Below the pieces are notes generated by a model, which made no database searches, was not told where the DNA came from, and saw only the letters and a list, made by a program, of their open reading frames with translations. A DNA stretch of 64,000 bases from Desulfosarcina alkanivorans. GTDB lineage: Bacteria; Desulfobacterota; Desulfobacteria; Desulfobacterales; Desulfosarcinaceae. Positions 1 to 9,001 of this stretch are shown piece after piece. The translations under genes were made by a program, and so were the position numbers. The stretch spans positions 5,270,001 to 5,334,000 of the forward strand of contig NZ_AP021874.1 of NCBI RefSeq assembly GCF_009688945.1. The letters run 5' to 3'. Numbering within the stretch: the stretch's first letter is position 1; every line of letters starts with the position of its first letter.

Positions 1-40
1 AAGGCTCGATTACGTGAAATAGTCACAGCTTCATTATGTT

Positions 41-62
41 CGATACCGATACCGATACCGAT
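41..62. repeat. Short hexanucleotide tandem repeat
   Basis: Almost four tandem copies of CGATAC lie in the untranslated region upstream of the PEP carboxylase gene. I see no other feature in positions 1-270. The repeat may vary in copy number between strains but has no assigned role. Confidence 0.6.
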
Positions 63-286
63 GCTGGGGTACACAGGGGGCATGAAGTTGTGCGTTCCCA
101 TCGATGGTGCCCTTTCCGGCAGTCGCCAACGGCTGCAGGATCACCCAATCGAAAAACGATCCATTCCTTATCGAAAAAAGTTTCATATCGACGCGACGCG
201 ATCCCGTGAAAAGTTGCCGATGTCCGGACCAAAACCCGTTCGTCAGCCCCTTCCAACCCTTATCATGAGCTGTGGGAAGAATGAGC

Positions 287-3052
287 ATGGCCGAGAAAAA
301 GACCACTACAGGCAAAAAACGGTCGCGGGGCATCACCGAGCCCCTGCAATACAAGATTGATCTCATCGGCCGTCTCGTGCGGCAGGTGGTGCGCCGGCAG
401 GCCGGCGCCGACACCGCCCGAACGATCGAGGACCTGATGGATCTGTGCGAGGCCGCCGCCCGCTCGGATCAGTGGCGGACCCACACCGGCCTGCAGCCGC
501 GCATCCAGGCCCTGGACCTGGATCAACTGGTCTGGATCTGCCGCGCCTTCACCACCTTTTTCCACCTGATCAACGAGGCCGAGCGTCAGGAGATCACCCG
601 CATCAACCGCCTGGCGGCACAAAAGGAGACCCCGGAGCGCCCGCGCAAGGGGTCGATTCTCGAAGCGGTCCATCACCTCAAACAGCAGGGGATATCCGAA
701 CCGGACATGGATCTGCTGGTCCGCGAACTGGATATCGAACCGACCCTCACCGCCCATCCCACCGAGGTCCGCCGCGGGACGATCCTGTTCAAGCAGAACC
801 GCATCGCCGGGTTGCTGGCGCGCCTTTCCCCGGACCGCGTCCTGTCCGGGCGGGACAGGGCCGACACCATCGACCGCATCGCCCACGAGGTGGCCCTGCT
901 GCTGGTGACGGACGACGTGCGCCCGGATCGGCTGCGCGTGCAGGACGAGGTGAAAAACGGCATCTACTACCAGACCCATGCCATCTGGGAAACCCTGCCG
1001 CGCATCATCGGCGATCTGCGCGAGGCGCTGGGCACCTATTTCGACATCAGCGACCAGGCCCCGCCCTTTCTGCGTTTTCGGTCCTGGATCGGCGGCGACC
1101 GGGACGGCAACCCCTTCGTGACCCCCGCCATCACGGCCCGGACGCTGGATGCCCACCGCAATGCGGCCCTGGACAACCACCGCAAGGCCCTGGAGGCGTT
1201 ATGGCAGGAGATGAGCATTTCATCGCTGCGGGTGGCCGTGCCCCACGCCCTGATGGAAGATATTCAGCACGAGGCCGATACAATCGCGCTGGATCCGGAT
1301 GAGGTGCACCGGTACCGCTTCGAACCCTTCCGGCTCAAAATCGCCTGCATGCTGGAACGCCTAAAACAATTCAAAACCGACCCGGCCGGCGGTGCCTACA
1401 GCGTATCGCAATTCCAGGACGATCTCGCGCTGTTGAAAAACAGCCTGACCCACAGCGGGCTCGGGGCGCTTTCCGCCTACCGGAGCCTCTCCGATCTGAT
1501 GGTCCGCAGCCGGGTGTTCGGTTTTCATCTGGCCGCGCTGGACATCCGGCAGCACAGCCGCGTCCATGAAGCCGTGATCGCGGAGCTGTTGAGGCTGTCC
1601 GGCGTCAGCGAGAACTACCCGGCCCTCGCGGAGTCGGAAAAAGTCGCCCTCCTGGAAAAAGAGCTGGCCAACCCGCGGCCGCTCTACCGCAATCGGGAAG
1701 ACCTGTCGGATCAGACCGTCGAGCTGCTGGATGTGTTCAACCTGATGCGCCGGGAGATGCGCAGGGATGAAAAGGCCGTCGGTGCCTACATCGTCAGCAT
1801 GACCCATACGGTGAGCGATCTGCTGGAAGTGCTGCTGCTGGCCAAAGAGGTCGGCCTGTGGCGTATGAAGGGCGGCGTGGTCACCACGCCGCTGGATGTG
1901 GTGCCGCTGTTTGAAACCATCGACGATCTTGAAGGGGCCGCGCCGCTGATGGCGTCCCTATACAACCATGCGCTCTACCGGCGTCATCTCAAGGCTCGCG
2001 GCGACTTCCAGGAGATCATGCTCGGCTACTCGGACAGCAACAAGGACGGCGGCTTCTGGATGGCCAACTGGGCGCTGCACAAGGGCCAGGAACGCCTGTC
2101 GGACGTCTGCCTGCAGAACAACATCAGGTTCCGCTTCTTCCACGGCCGGGGCGGCAGCGTGGGACGCGGCGGCGGTCGCGCCAACCAGGCCATTTTCGCC
2201 AACCCCGTCCAGAGCCGCAACGGCCGCATGCGCTTTACCGAACAGGGGGAAGTGATCTCCTTCCGCTACGCCCGGCCCTTCATCGCCCGCCGCCACCTGG
2301 AGCAGATCGTCAATGCCGTGCTGCAGACCGCCTACGACACCGAGTGCGACGTGGGCTGCAGCCCGCCCATGCAGGCCCTGATGGCGCGCATCGCCAGCCA
2401 GTCGATGCAGGCCTACCGCCGGCTCATCGACGATGCTCAGCTGTGGCAGTGGTACAAACAGATCACGCCCATCGAGCACATCGGCAGCCTGCCCATTGCC
2501 TCCCGGCCGGTCTCCAGGGTATCGGCCAGCGAGGTGCAGTTCGACGACCTGCGGGCCATCCCCTGGGTCTTCTCCTGGACCCAGACCCGTTATAACCTGC
2601 CGGGCTGGTACGGCGCCGGCACGGCCATCGCGGAGGAAATCGCCCACGACCCGAAAACCCTGGCACTGTTGCAGGAGATGTGGCAGAGCTGGCCCTTCTT
2701 CCGCACGGTGGTGGAAAACGTGCAGCTGGAACTGGCCCGCACCCGCATGGAGATCGCCCGGGCCTACAGCGGCCTTTCGGAGAAGCCGTTCCACGACATC
2801 ATCGCAGCGGAATTTGAAAAGACCCGGGCGGCCGTGTTGAAGATCACCGGCCAGGAAAGGCTGCTGGACAACCACATGGCCATTCAGCAGTCCATCGTCC
2901 TGCGCAACCCGTACACCGACGTGCTCAACCTGATCCAGATCGAACTGCTCAAGCGCTGGGCCGCCAGTTCCGACAAGCCATCCATCCCCCTGCGCCAGGC
3001 CCTGTTTCTCAGCATCAACGGCATCGCGGCGGCCATGCAGAGCACGGGGTGA
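287..3052 (+). CDS. ppc: Phosphoenolpyruvate carboxylase
   Basis: Cytoplasmic enzyme that carboxylates phosphoenolpyruvate with bicarbonate to give oxaloacetate, refilling the TCA cycle or its reductive version. The 921-residue product has the usual family length. The catalytic histidine motif LTAHPTEV lies near residue 157, the GYSDSNKDGG lysine motif and the glycine loop FHGRGGSVGRGGG lie in the second half, and the C-terminus contains RNPYTDVLNLIQIELLKR and ends in STG, close to the conserved end. I chose ATG 287 because GGAAGA lies six bases upstream; ATG 281 and GTG 272 are in frame but badly spaced from that site. It has no obvious operon partner. Confidence in the function is very high; the start is uncertain by a few codons. 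Confidence 0.97.
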   Translation: MAEKKTTTGKKRSRGITEPLQYKIDLIGRLVRQVVRRQAGADTARTIEDLMDLCEAAARSDQWRTHTGLQPRIQALDLDQLVWICRAFTTFFHLINEAERQEITRINRLAAQKETPERPRKGSILEAVHHLKQQGISEPDMDLLVRELDIEPTLTAHPTEVRRGTILFKQNRIAGLLARLSPDRVLSGRDRADTIDRIAHEVALLLVTDDVRPDRLRVQDEVKNGIYYQTHAIWETLPRIIGDLREALGTYFDISDQAPPFLRFRSWIGGDRDGNPFVTPAITARTLDAHRNAALDNHRKALEALWQEMSISSLRVAVPHALMEDIQHEADTIALDPDEVHRYRFEPFRLKIACMLERLKQFKTDPAGGAYSVSQFQDDLALLKNSLTHSGLGALSAYRSLSDLMVRSRVFGFHLAALDIRQHSRVHEAVIAELLRLSGVSENYPALAESEKVALLEKELANPRPLYRNREDLSDQTVELLDVFNLMRREMRRDEKAVGAYIVSMTHTVSDLLEVLLLAKEVGLWRMKGGVVTTPLDVVPLFETIDDLEGAAPLMASLYNHALYRRHLKARGDFQEIMLGYSDSNKDGGFWMANWALHKGQERLSDVCLQNNIRFRFFHGRGGSVGRGGGRANQAIFANPVQSRNGRMRFTEQGEVISFRYARPFIARRHLEQIVNAVLQTAYDTECDVGCSPPMQALMARIASQSMQAYRRLIDDAQLWQWYKQITPIEHIGSLPIASRPVSRVSASEVQFDDLRAIPWVFSWTQTRYNLPGWYGAGTAIAEEIAHDPKTLALLQEMWQSWPFFRTVVENVQLELARTRMEIARAYSGLSEKPFHDIIAAEFEKTRAAVLKITGQERLLDNHMAIQQSIVLRNPYTDVLNLIQIELLKRWAASSDKPSIPLRQALFLSINGIAAAMQSTG

Positions 3053-3227
3053 GGCCTGAAGGCGAACGGGGAATGCTGAAATGGCGTCGAGCCGCGGCAA
3101 CTCCGAAACAGGCAAGAATACAAAAACCAGACGGTCAAGGGGGCTTCGGGTGTCCCGACGTTTCTTTCGGGCTTCAGTTCACAACCCCCTCGCTTGTCCG
3201 TTGGATGCAAGAAAGGAGTTCATACCG

Positions 3228-3650
3228 ATGATCCGAAGATTGGCATATCTGGTTGCCATCGGGTTGATTCTCTCGGGCAGTAATACCTTGGCGGCAGATT
3301 CAAACAAGGAACTGCTCGCTCTTTCCGCCGCGGAACAATGGCTCACCATGGTTGACAGTGGAAAATATGACGACAGTTGGAAAGAAACCTCAGATTTATT
3401 CAGAAATGCGGTTCAGCTCGATCAGTGGGTGCAATCGATGCAGGCGATCCGAAAGCCGTTGGGTAAGCGTATTTCAAGAATGATGAAGACAACCGTCTAC
3501 CAGTCCACTTTGCCCGGTGCGCCTGACGGTGATTACGTTGTCATCCAGTTCGATACCTCGTTTGAGAACAAAAAAGCAGCAGTTGAAACGATTACCCCGA
3601 TGCTGGAAACGGATGGGGCCTGGCGAGTATCGGGATACTACATAAAATAA
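3228..3650 (+). CDS. Exported DUF4019-like protein
   Basis: Small protein of 140 residues with an N-terminal signal peptide (hydrophobic stretch at about residues 5-20, ending near NTLAADS). The mature part has the pattern of the DUF4019 family: AAEQWLTMVDSGKYDDSW near the start, an arginine-rich middle (GKRISRMM), and a C-terminal strand GAWRVSGYYIK. The family's function is unknown. ATG 3228 is preceded by AAGGAG at good spacing; the open frame extends further upstream but that part has no coding character. It stands alone, 175 bases after PEP carboxylase. The domain match is from memory of the family pattern, so moderate confidence. Confidence 0.75.
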   Translation: MIRRLAYLVAIGLILSGSNTLAADSNKELLALSAAEQWLTMVDSGKYDDSWKETSDLFRNAVQLDQWVQSMQAIRKPLGKRISRMMKTTVYQSTLPGAPDGDYVVIQFDTSFENKKAAVETITPMLETDGAWRVSGYYIK

Positions 3651-3853
3651 AAACCCAACCGGCCATTGCTGCGTATAGACGTTATTGGCGTCGTTTGAAT
3701 TCGGTTACCACCCATGAAACGTTCAGCGTTGAGTCGCAATTGAATACCCAATCTTTTTATCTGGCATTGAAAAATTGCCGGGCTGGAATAACAACCTCGA
3801 ACCTGTCGACCGGGTCAACGTCTTGATCGTCCACGTTTGTTTCGGAGATTGAA

Positions 3854-4378
3854 TTGATCATAAGAAAAGATACCATTGCGGATAGTGAAGCCATTACCAG
3901 CGTCACCATCGCGGCGTTCAAAAACCATCCGGTCAGCAATCAGACCGAGCAATACATCGTCCATGCGCTGCGTGCCGCCGATGCCCTGACCGTATCGCTT
4001 GTGGCGGAGATCGATGGGCGGGTCGTCGGGCATATCGCTTTTTCACCGGTCGTCATTACCGACGGCACAGCCGAATGGTAAGGCCTGGGGCCGGTTTCCG
4101 TCCTGCCTGAACGACAGAAGCAGGGCATCGGCAAAGCCCTGATCAACGAAGGATTGTCCCGGTTGAAACAAATGGGCGGGCAGGGATGTGCGCTGGTCGG
4201 TGATCCGAACTACCATAATCGGTTCGGCTTCCGGAATTTCCCGGAACTTGTCTATGGGGGCGTTCCCCGGGAGGTTTTCCTGGCCCTGCCGTTCAACAAA
4301 GCGGTGCCCGAGGCGCAAGGCGCGGTCGTGTTCCATGAAGGGTTTTCGGCAACCGGCTTCCATTCACGGAAATGTTAG
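3854..4378 (+). pseudogene. GNAT acetyltransferase interrupted by one stop codon
   Basis: Reads as a complete GCN5-related N-acetyltransferase of about 174 codons with a single in-frame TAA at 4079-4081. The first part (TTG start at 3854 after CGGAG) gives the GNAT N-terminus and the central strand VVGHIAFSPV. The second part, in the same frame, gives GLGPVSVLPERQKQGIGKAL, the acetyl-CoA binding Q/R-x-x-G-x-G/A motif, and the NYHNRFGF segment of the YhbS-like subgroup. Relatives usually read EWYGLGPV here, so the stop most simply replaces a tyrosine codon by one base change. Either the gene is recently dead, or the base is a sequencing error. TAA is not a known recoding signal in bacteria. 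Confidence 0.8.
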
Positions 4379-5044
4379 GTCGTGTTCATCCAGAAATAGG
4401 CAAATTGGGTCGAGATCTCCCGCTGGAAACCAGACGGGACAGGAACGCGCGCGAAAAATTTTACCGCCCCGTATAGATCACGGGATGCCCCACAGGCATA
4501 TGGCTGATATTCCGAGGACAAAATTTTGAGCGCAACGCAGATATCGGACAAATTGGCCATTTATGGATGGGCACCAGGTAACCGTTACGCATTCCGTCTC
4601 CTAATCCAACCCATTCGGTCGAGGTGACACGATGTTCGCTGCAGTCGCTATTTCCATCGTGTGTGTTCTGTGCGCGATCATCCCATTGCATCGCGGCCGG
4701 AAGCCGCTCCCAGTGCGCCCGTGAGCGCACGATGTCAAAGAGGTGCAAGTCCTCTTCAGGCCTATCGCTCTCCGGGCCTGTAACCGAAGGTAACTGCGTC
4801 GCCGTGAGGCGGGGTGGGAAGCAACCGGAGGTGAACGACCAGTCCGTAGGATGACGAACTCGATTCGGCCGGGCGTTGCCGGCGAGCCTGCTTGGAGAAT
4901 GGCGAAGCCTCTACCCGAAGAAAGGGGACCTGCCGAGCTAAGGGGTAGCGTGTTAAAGCTGGGACAGGGGGACGTCAGGTGGTTGGAGATGGAATGGTCG
5001 GAAGGCGTCGTGGGTAAAGCGGGGAGACCTGTCTGTGGGGTGAT

Positions 5045-6487
5045 GTGGACAGGAGTCAGAGCCTTCATAGTACTGCAGCGGCGACTGTCGTGAGAAGCGC
5101 GGAGAGCAAACCCGTGCCGAGGGAAGGGAGGCAGGAAGGTGGATGTGTGAAATCCAGTAACAGGCAATGCACAAGCTACGTGTCGCCAGTGTCCCGTCGC
5201 GGCGGGACTAAACAAGGCACAGAAACCCGAAGTTGGGTGGAAGCCTCGATCTGGACAGAGCGCATGTTGGCGGCGCTGGAAAACGGCGTCAAAGGAGGCA
5301 CATGGTTCAGCCTGATCGACAAGGTTGCCCGTCAGCGAACCCTTGAAATCGCGTGGCAGAAGGTCGCCGCAAACAAGGGGGCGGCAGGTGTGGACGGCCA
5401 GAGTATCGAACGGTTTGGGTACAAGGCGTCGGCTTACCTTGAGGAATTGTCGGAGTCGTTGAAACCGGGAACCTATCGCCCCCAGCCGGTCAAGCGCGTG
5501 GAGATCCCCAAGGGACCGGGTAAGACCCGCCCACTGGGAATTCCGGTGGTCAAGGACCGCATCGTGCAGACGGCGTTGAAGTTGGTGATAGAACCGATTT
5601 TCGAAAAGGAATTCGAGGAGACGAGCTTTGGCTTCCGACCGGGGCGCGGTTGCAAGAGCGCCCTTCGAGAGGTGGACCGCCTGATTAAGAATGGCTGCAC
5701 CCATGTCGTGGATGCGGACCTGGCGAGCTACTTCGACACCATTGCCCATGACCGGTTGATGGCGCTGGTGGAAACGCGCATCAGCGACGGGCGGGTTCTC
5801 GACCTGATTCACGGGTATCTCAAACAGGATATCATCAGCGAGCTCAAGCGATGGACGCCGATTGGTGGCACGCCGCAAGGTGCGGTTATCAGCCCGCTGT
5901 TGGCGAACCTGTACCTGCATCCGCTGGACCGTCTGATGCGGTCCAAAGGGTACCGCATGGTGCGTTATGCCGATGACTTTGTCGTGATGTGCCCGAGCCC
6001 GGAGACGGCTCAATCGGCGCTGGCCGTTATAAACGCCTGGGTAGCGGCAAACGGTCTGACCTTGCATCCGGACAAAACCCACGTGGGGGATTGCACGGTA
6101 CCGGGGCAAGGCTTCGAGTTTCTGGGATATCGGTTCGAGGCTGGAAGACGATGGGTCCGCCGCAAAAGTTTGAACGCCTTGCGGGATCGCATTCGGACCA
6201 AGACCCGGCGCACGCGAGGAAACAGCCTCAAACACATTATTGAGGACCTGAACCCGATGCTGCGTGGGTGGTTTGGTTATTTCAAACATGCGAATTCCAA
6301 TGAGTTCAAATCGGTCGATGGATTTATCCGTCGTCGGCTTCGATCGGTGCTACGGAAACAGCAGAAGCGTCCTGGAATGGGTCAATGCCGTAAAGACCAT
6401 ACCCGCTGGCCGAATGCTTTCTTTGCTGAGCGTGGGCTTTTCACCATGACCGAAGCCCATGCACTGGCAAGCCAATCACGATGTTGA
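5045..6487 (+). CDS. ltrA: Group II intron reverse transcriptase/maturase
   Basis: Binds its own intron RNA, helps it splice and copies it into DNA during mobility. The reverse transcriptase core runs from about residue 95 (WFSLIDKV) with GAAGVDG, IPKGPGKTRPLGIP, FGFRPGRGC, GGTPQGAVISPLLANLYL and the catalytic RYADDFVV. The maturase domain follows, with the LNPMLRGWFGYFK motif and the end segment RRRLRSVLRKQQKRPG. There is no zinc-finger or HNH nuclease tail, so it would need a nick from elsewhere or insert at single-stranded DNA. The start is unclear: GTG 5045 gives 480 residues, ATG 5264 gives 407. Family members carry WTERMLAALENGVKGG well inside the protein, so the longer form is preferred. 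The gene looks intact. Confidence 0.93.
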   Translation: MDRSQSLHSTAAATVVRSAESKPVPREGRQEGGCVKSSNRQCTSYVSPVSRRGGTKQGTETRSWVEASIWTERMLAALENGVKGGTWFSLIDKVARQRTLEIAWQKVAANKGAAGVDGQSIERFGYKASAYLEELSESLKPGTYRPQPVKRVEIPKGPGKTRPLGIPVVKDRIVQTALKLVIEPIFEKEFEETSFGFRPGRGCKSALREVDRLIKNGCTHVVDADLASYFDTIAHDRLMALVETRISDGRVLDLIHGYLKQDIISELKRWTPIGGTPQGAVISPLLANLYLHPLDRLMRSKGYRMVRYADDFVVMCPSPETAQSALAVINAWVAANGLTLHPDKTHVGDCTVPGQGFEFLGYRFEAGRRWVRRKSLNALRDRIRTKTRRTRGNSLKHIIEDLNPMLRGWFGYFKHANSNEFKSVDGFIRRRLRSVLRKQQKRPGMGQCRKDHTRWPNAFFAERGLFTMTEAHALASQSRC

Positions 6488-6501
6488 AACCACCGACTGG
6501 A

Positions 6502-6534
6502 GAGCCGTGTGCGGGAGAACCGCACGCACGGTTC
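6502..6534 (+). ncRNA. Group II intron domain V
   Basis: Catalytic hairpin of the intron. It starts GAGCCGTGTGCGG, has a short GAGAA-type loop, and closes with CCGCACGCACGGTTC, the near-universal domain V shape. It lies 14 bases after the maturase stop and is followed by a G-rich domain VI hairpin, as expected. An intact domain V suggests the intron can still splice. Confidence 0.9.
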
Positions 6535-6814
6535 GGAGGGCGGGGAGGGCGACGGCCCTTCCCGACCCCTATCGAATAACCGACCTGATTGAAAGATGTT
6601 TTCCCAGACGTTGAAATTTCCCTTTTCTGTTGTCGCCCACGTGACGTTATCCTGCCGTTTACCATGGCAAACCGGTTGTCTGCGAGATTCCCATGCTGAC
6701 CTTTCGGGGTTGCCAAAACCGGCGATCTGTCGCACTATAAGGTCATCTTGTGCCGTGGGGAGGATTTCCCCGCGGTCTGACCGACAGTCCCATGCAATCC
6801 TCAAAGGAAATTCA

Positions 6815-7405
6815 ATGCGCACATACATCAAATGGCTGATGATGGGGATCCTGTTCGCGCTGGTTGTCAGTGGCTGCGGCTACAATGCGCTGCAGCAGAT
6901 GGAGGAACAGGTCTTCCGGTCCTGGTCGGACGTGGAGAGCAACCTGCAGCGGCGGGCCGACCTGATTCCCAACCTGGTGGCCACCGTCAAGGGATTCGCC
7001 GCCCATGAACGAGAGACCCTCCAGGCGGTGGTCGAGGCGCGGGCCAGGGCCACCAGCGTCCAGCTGTCGCCCAAGGATCTGGGCAATGCCCAGGCCATGC
7101 AGCAGATGCTGGATGCCCAGGGCGGGCTCTCTTCGGCCCTGTCGCGCCTGATGGTGGTCGTGGAGCGGTACCCGGACCTCAAGGCCAACCAGAATTTCAT
7201 GGACCTGCAGAACCAGCTGGAAGGTACGGAAAACCGGATCAACGTGGCCCGCCAGCGCTACAACCAGGCGGTCGAGGCATTCAACGGCAAGATCCGCAGC
7301 CTGCCATACAGCCTTACCAACAGCCTGATCCTGCACCTCGAGCGCAAGGAATACTTCAAGGCCGAAACCGGTGCCGCCCAGGCGCCCAAGATCAATTTCG
7401 AGTAA
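6815..7405 (+). CDS. lemA: LemA family lipoprotein
   Basis: Membrane-attached coiled-coil protein of 196 residues. The N-terminus has a hydrophobic segment ending in the lipobox VVSGC near residue 20, so it is probably a lipoprotein. The LemA core is clear: YNALQQMEEQVFRSWSDVES, then the hallmark RRADLIPNLVATVKGFAAHE, and the C-terminal ARQRYNQAVEAFN segment. The role of LemA proteins is not settled; they are repeatedly found with TPM-domain proteins, as here. ATG 6815 follows AAAGGA; the longer upstream frame has no coding character. It is the first gene of a three-gene operon, 10 bases before the next gene. Confidence 0.92.
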   Translation: MRTYIKWLMMGILFALVVSGCGYNALQQMEEQVFRSWSDVESNLQRRADLIPNLVATVKGFAAHERETLQAVVEARARATSVQLSPKDLGNAQAMQQMLDAQGGLSSALSRLMVVVERYPDLKANQNFMDLQNQLEGTENRINVARQRYNQAVEAFNGKIRSLPYSLTNSLILHLERKEYFKAETGAAQAPKINFE

Positions 7406-7415
7406 CCCCAGCGCC

Positions 7416-8315
7416 ATGAACGCTCACAGGCTCCTGAAAACATGTGCTGCGGCGCTGCTCGCTGTGCTGCTGGCGTTCCTCACGGCCATTTCCGCCACGG
7501 CCCTTGACGTCCCCCGCCTCGAGGGACACGTCAACGACTACGCCGGCATGCTCAGCCCGGCCAGCGTACGGCAGCTGGAGGCGCTGCTGACCGACTTCGA
7601 GCAAAAGGAGTCGACCCAGATTGCGCTCCTGACCATTCCTTCCCTCAAAGGCGATTCGCTGGCGGATTTCTCCATCCGGGTGGCCGAGGCCTGGAAAATC
7701 GGCCAGGAGGGCCTGGACAACGGCGCCATCCTGCTGATCGCCAAGGCCGACCGCAAGATCCGCATCGAGGTCGGATACGGGCTGGAAGGCCGTCTGACCG
7801 ATCTTCTCGCCGGGAGAATCATCCGCAATGTGATCGCCCCGCACTTTAAGGCGGGCGCCTTTGACCAGGGGATCGCCGCGGGCATCTCCGCCATGATCGA
7901 TGTCGTGCGCGGAGAATTCTCAGCAGCCGAAAGCCCACCGCCGTCCCGTCCGAAGCGGACGGGCATTCCCCTTTTGCCCCTGTTGGCGATCTTCTTTCTG
8001 CTCAATGCCCTGGGCCGCGCCAGCCGAACGTTAGGGGCCGTGGCCGGCGGCGTCCTGGCACCGGTTGCCGGCGGGCTGTTCTTCGGCCTCGGCCCCCTGT
8101 TTCTTCTGGCGCTGATCCCCGTGGGTATCGCTGCCGGCCTGCTGGTCAGCCTGATCGGCGGACCGCTGTCCATGGGCCACGGCGGCATCCGCCGCGGCGG
8201 CGGGTACTGGGGAGGCGGGTTCGGCGGTGGCGGCGGGTTCTCCTCCGGCGGGTTTGGCGGTTTCTCGGGCGGCGGCGGGGGGTTCGGCGGCGGGGGCGCA
8301 TCGGGCGGATGGTAG
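7416..8315 (+). CDS. TPM-domain membrane protein (YgcG-like)
   Basis: A 299-residue exported protein. A signal peptide (to about residue 29) precedes a TPM domain (about 35-160) with VNDYAGMLSP, IALLTIPSLKGDSLADFSIRV, WKIGQEGLDNGAILLIAKADR and IEVGYGLEGRLTD, all typical. Two hydrophobic segments (about 185-200 and 210-250) anchor the C-terminal part. The tail is almost pure glycine and serine with a few aromatics, as in many family members. TPM domains have been linked to phosphatase activity and to photosystem repair in plants; the bacterial role is unknown. It follows the LemA gene closely, supporting a LemA-TPM complex at the membrane. Confidence 0.92.
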   Translation: MNAHRLLKTCAAALLAVLLAFLTAISATALDVPRLEGHVNDYAGMLSPASVRQLEALLTDFEQKESTQIALLTIPSLKGDSLADFSIRVAEAWKIGQEGLDNGAILLIAKADRKIRIEVGYGLEGRLTDLLAGRIIRNVIAPHFKAGAFDQGIAAGISAMIDVVRGEFSAAESPPPSRPKRTGIPLLPLLAIFFLLNALGRASRTLGAVAGGVLAPVAGGLFFGLGPLFLLALIPVGIAAGLLVSLIGGPLSMGHGGIRRGGGYWGGGFGGGGGFSSGGFGGFSGGGGGFGGGGASGGW

Positions 8316-8331
8316 CCGGAGGAGAGTAAAA

Positions 8332-8988
8332 ATGAAAAACCTGGCCGACATATTTTTATCCGAAGCGGATCACGGTCGCATCCGCACCGCGGTGGCGGCG
8401 GCCGAGAAGAAGACGGCCGGCGAGATCGTCTGCATGGTCGCTTCTTCCAGCTACCACTATCCCCTGGCCAACGTGCTCGGGGCCACGGCGACCGCCCTGC
8501 CCGTGTCGCTGCTGGGCACCCATTTCCTGGGGGCCTGGCTGTGGATCGGCAGCCAGAACATGTGGCTCTTTCTGGGCCTGTTCACCATCTGCTTCGCGCT
8601 CTTTCACTGGACGGTCGAACGACTCCCCGGCCTCAAGCGCCGGTTCATATCCCGGCGAGAGATCGACGAAGAAGTCGAAGAGGCCGCCATCAACGCCTTT
8701 TTCCGGCAGGGCCTCTACCGCACCCGCGATGCCAGCGGCGTGCTCCTGTTCATCTCCGTTTTCGAACACAAGGTGTGGCTGCTGGCCGACCGGGGCATTC
8801 ACCAGAAGGTGCCCCAGGCCGAATGGGATGACCTGGTGGCCCAGGTCACCCGCGGCATTCGTGAGGGCCACCGCACGGATGCCATCTGCAGCGCAATCGA
8901 GGCCATCGGGCAGCGTCTCGAAGCCCATTTTCCCGTCAAGCCGGACGACGTCGACGAGCTGAAAAACCTGATTGTCGAAAAGCGGTGA
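8332..8988 (+). CDS. Second TPM-domain membrane protein
   Basis: A 218-residue protein without a signal peptide, the third gene of the lemA operon. The N-terminal part carries AVAAAEKKTAGEIVCMVA, the usual start of cytoplasm-facing TPM proteins. Two membrane segments follow (about residues 45-65 and 72-92), then ISRREIDEEVEEAAINAFFRQGLYRTRDASGVLLFISVFE and LLADRGIHQKVPQAEWDDLV, the second half of the TPM fold. Relatives are annotated only as TPM-domain or DUF proteins. ATG 8332 is preceded by GGAGGAG. The gene ends 13 bases before the convergent M20D gene, so any terminator would lie inside coding sequence. Confidence 0.9.
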   Translation: MKNLADIFLSEADHGRIRTAVAAAEKKTAGEIVCMVASSSYHYPLANVLGATATALPVSLLGTHFLGAWLWIGSQNMWLFLGLFTICFALFHWTVERLPGLKRRFISRREIDEEVEEAAINAFFRQGLYRTRDASGVLLFISVFEHKVWLLADRGIHQKVPQAEWDDLVAQVTRGIREGHRTDAICSAIEAIGQRLEAHFPVKPDDVDELKNLIVEKR

Positions 8989-9001
8989 AGCTGGACCCGA
9001 T

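Larger units (their letters stand above)
4713..6572 (+). mobile_element. Group II intron with encoded maturase
   Basis: A self-splicing retroelement sitting between the broken acetyltransferase and the lemA-like gene. The 5' end begins GTGCGCCCGTGAGCGCAC, matching the GTGCG start of bacterial group II introns. The structured RNA continues to about 5250, the reverse transcriptase fills 5045-6487, and domain V (6502-6534) and a domain VI hairpin follow, ending CGACCCCTAT at 6572. No HNH endonuclease domain is visible in the protein. A small hairpin (GCGGC/GCCGC) lies just upstream of the 5' boundary, which would fit introns that insert next to stem-loops. Both ends are inferred from conserved sequence and could be off by a few bases. 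Confidence 0.88.

Noticed and set aside
4079..4081. Recoding (selenocysteine or pyrrolysine) at the acetyltransferase stop
   Set aside because: The codon is TAA, used by neither system, and the family has tyrosine there.
4601..6289. 562-codon minus-strand frame across the group II intron
   Set aside because: Antisense to the reverse transcriptase and intron RNA; an effect of GC-rich codon use on the other strand.
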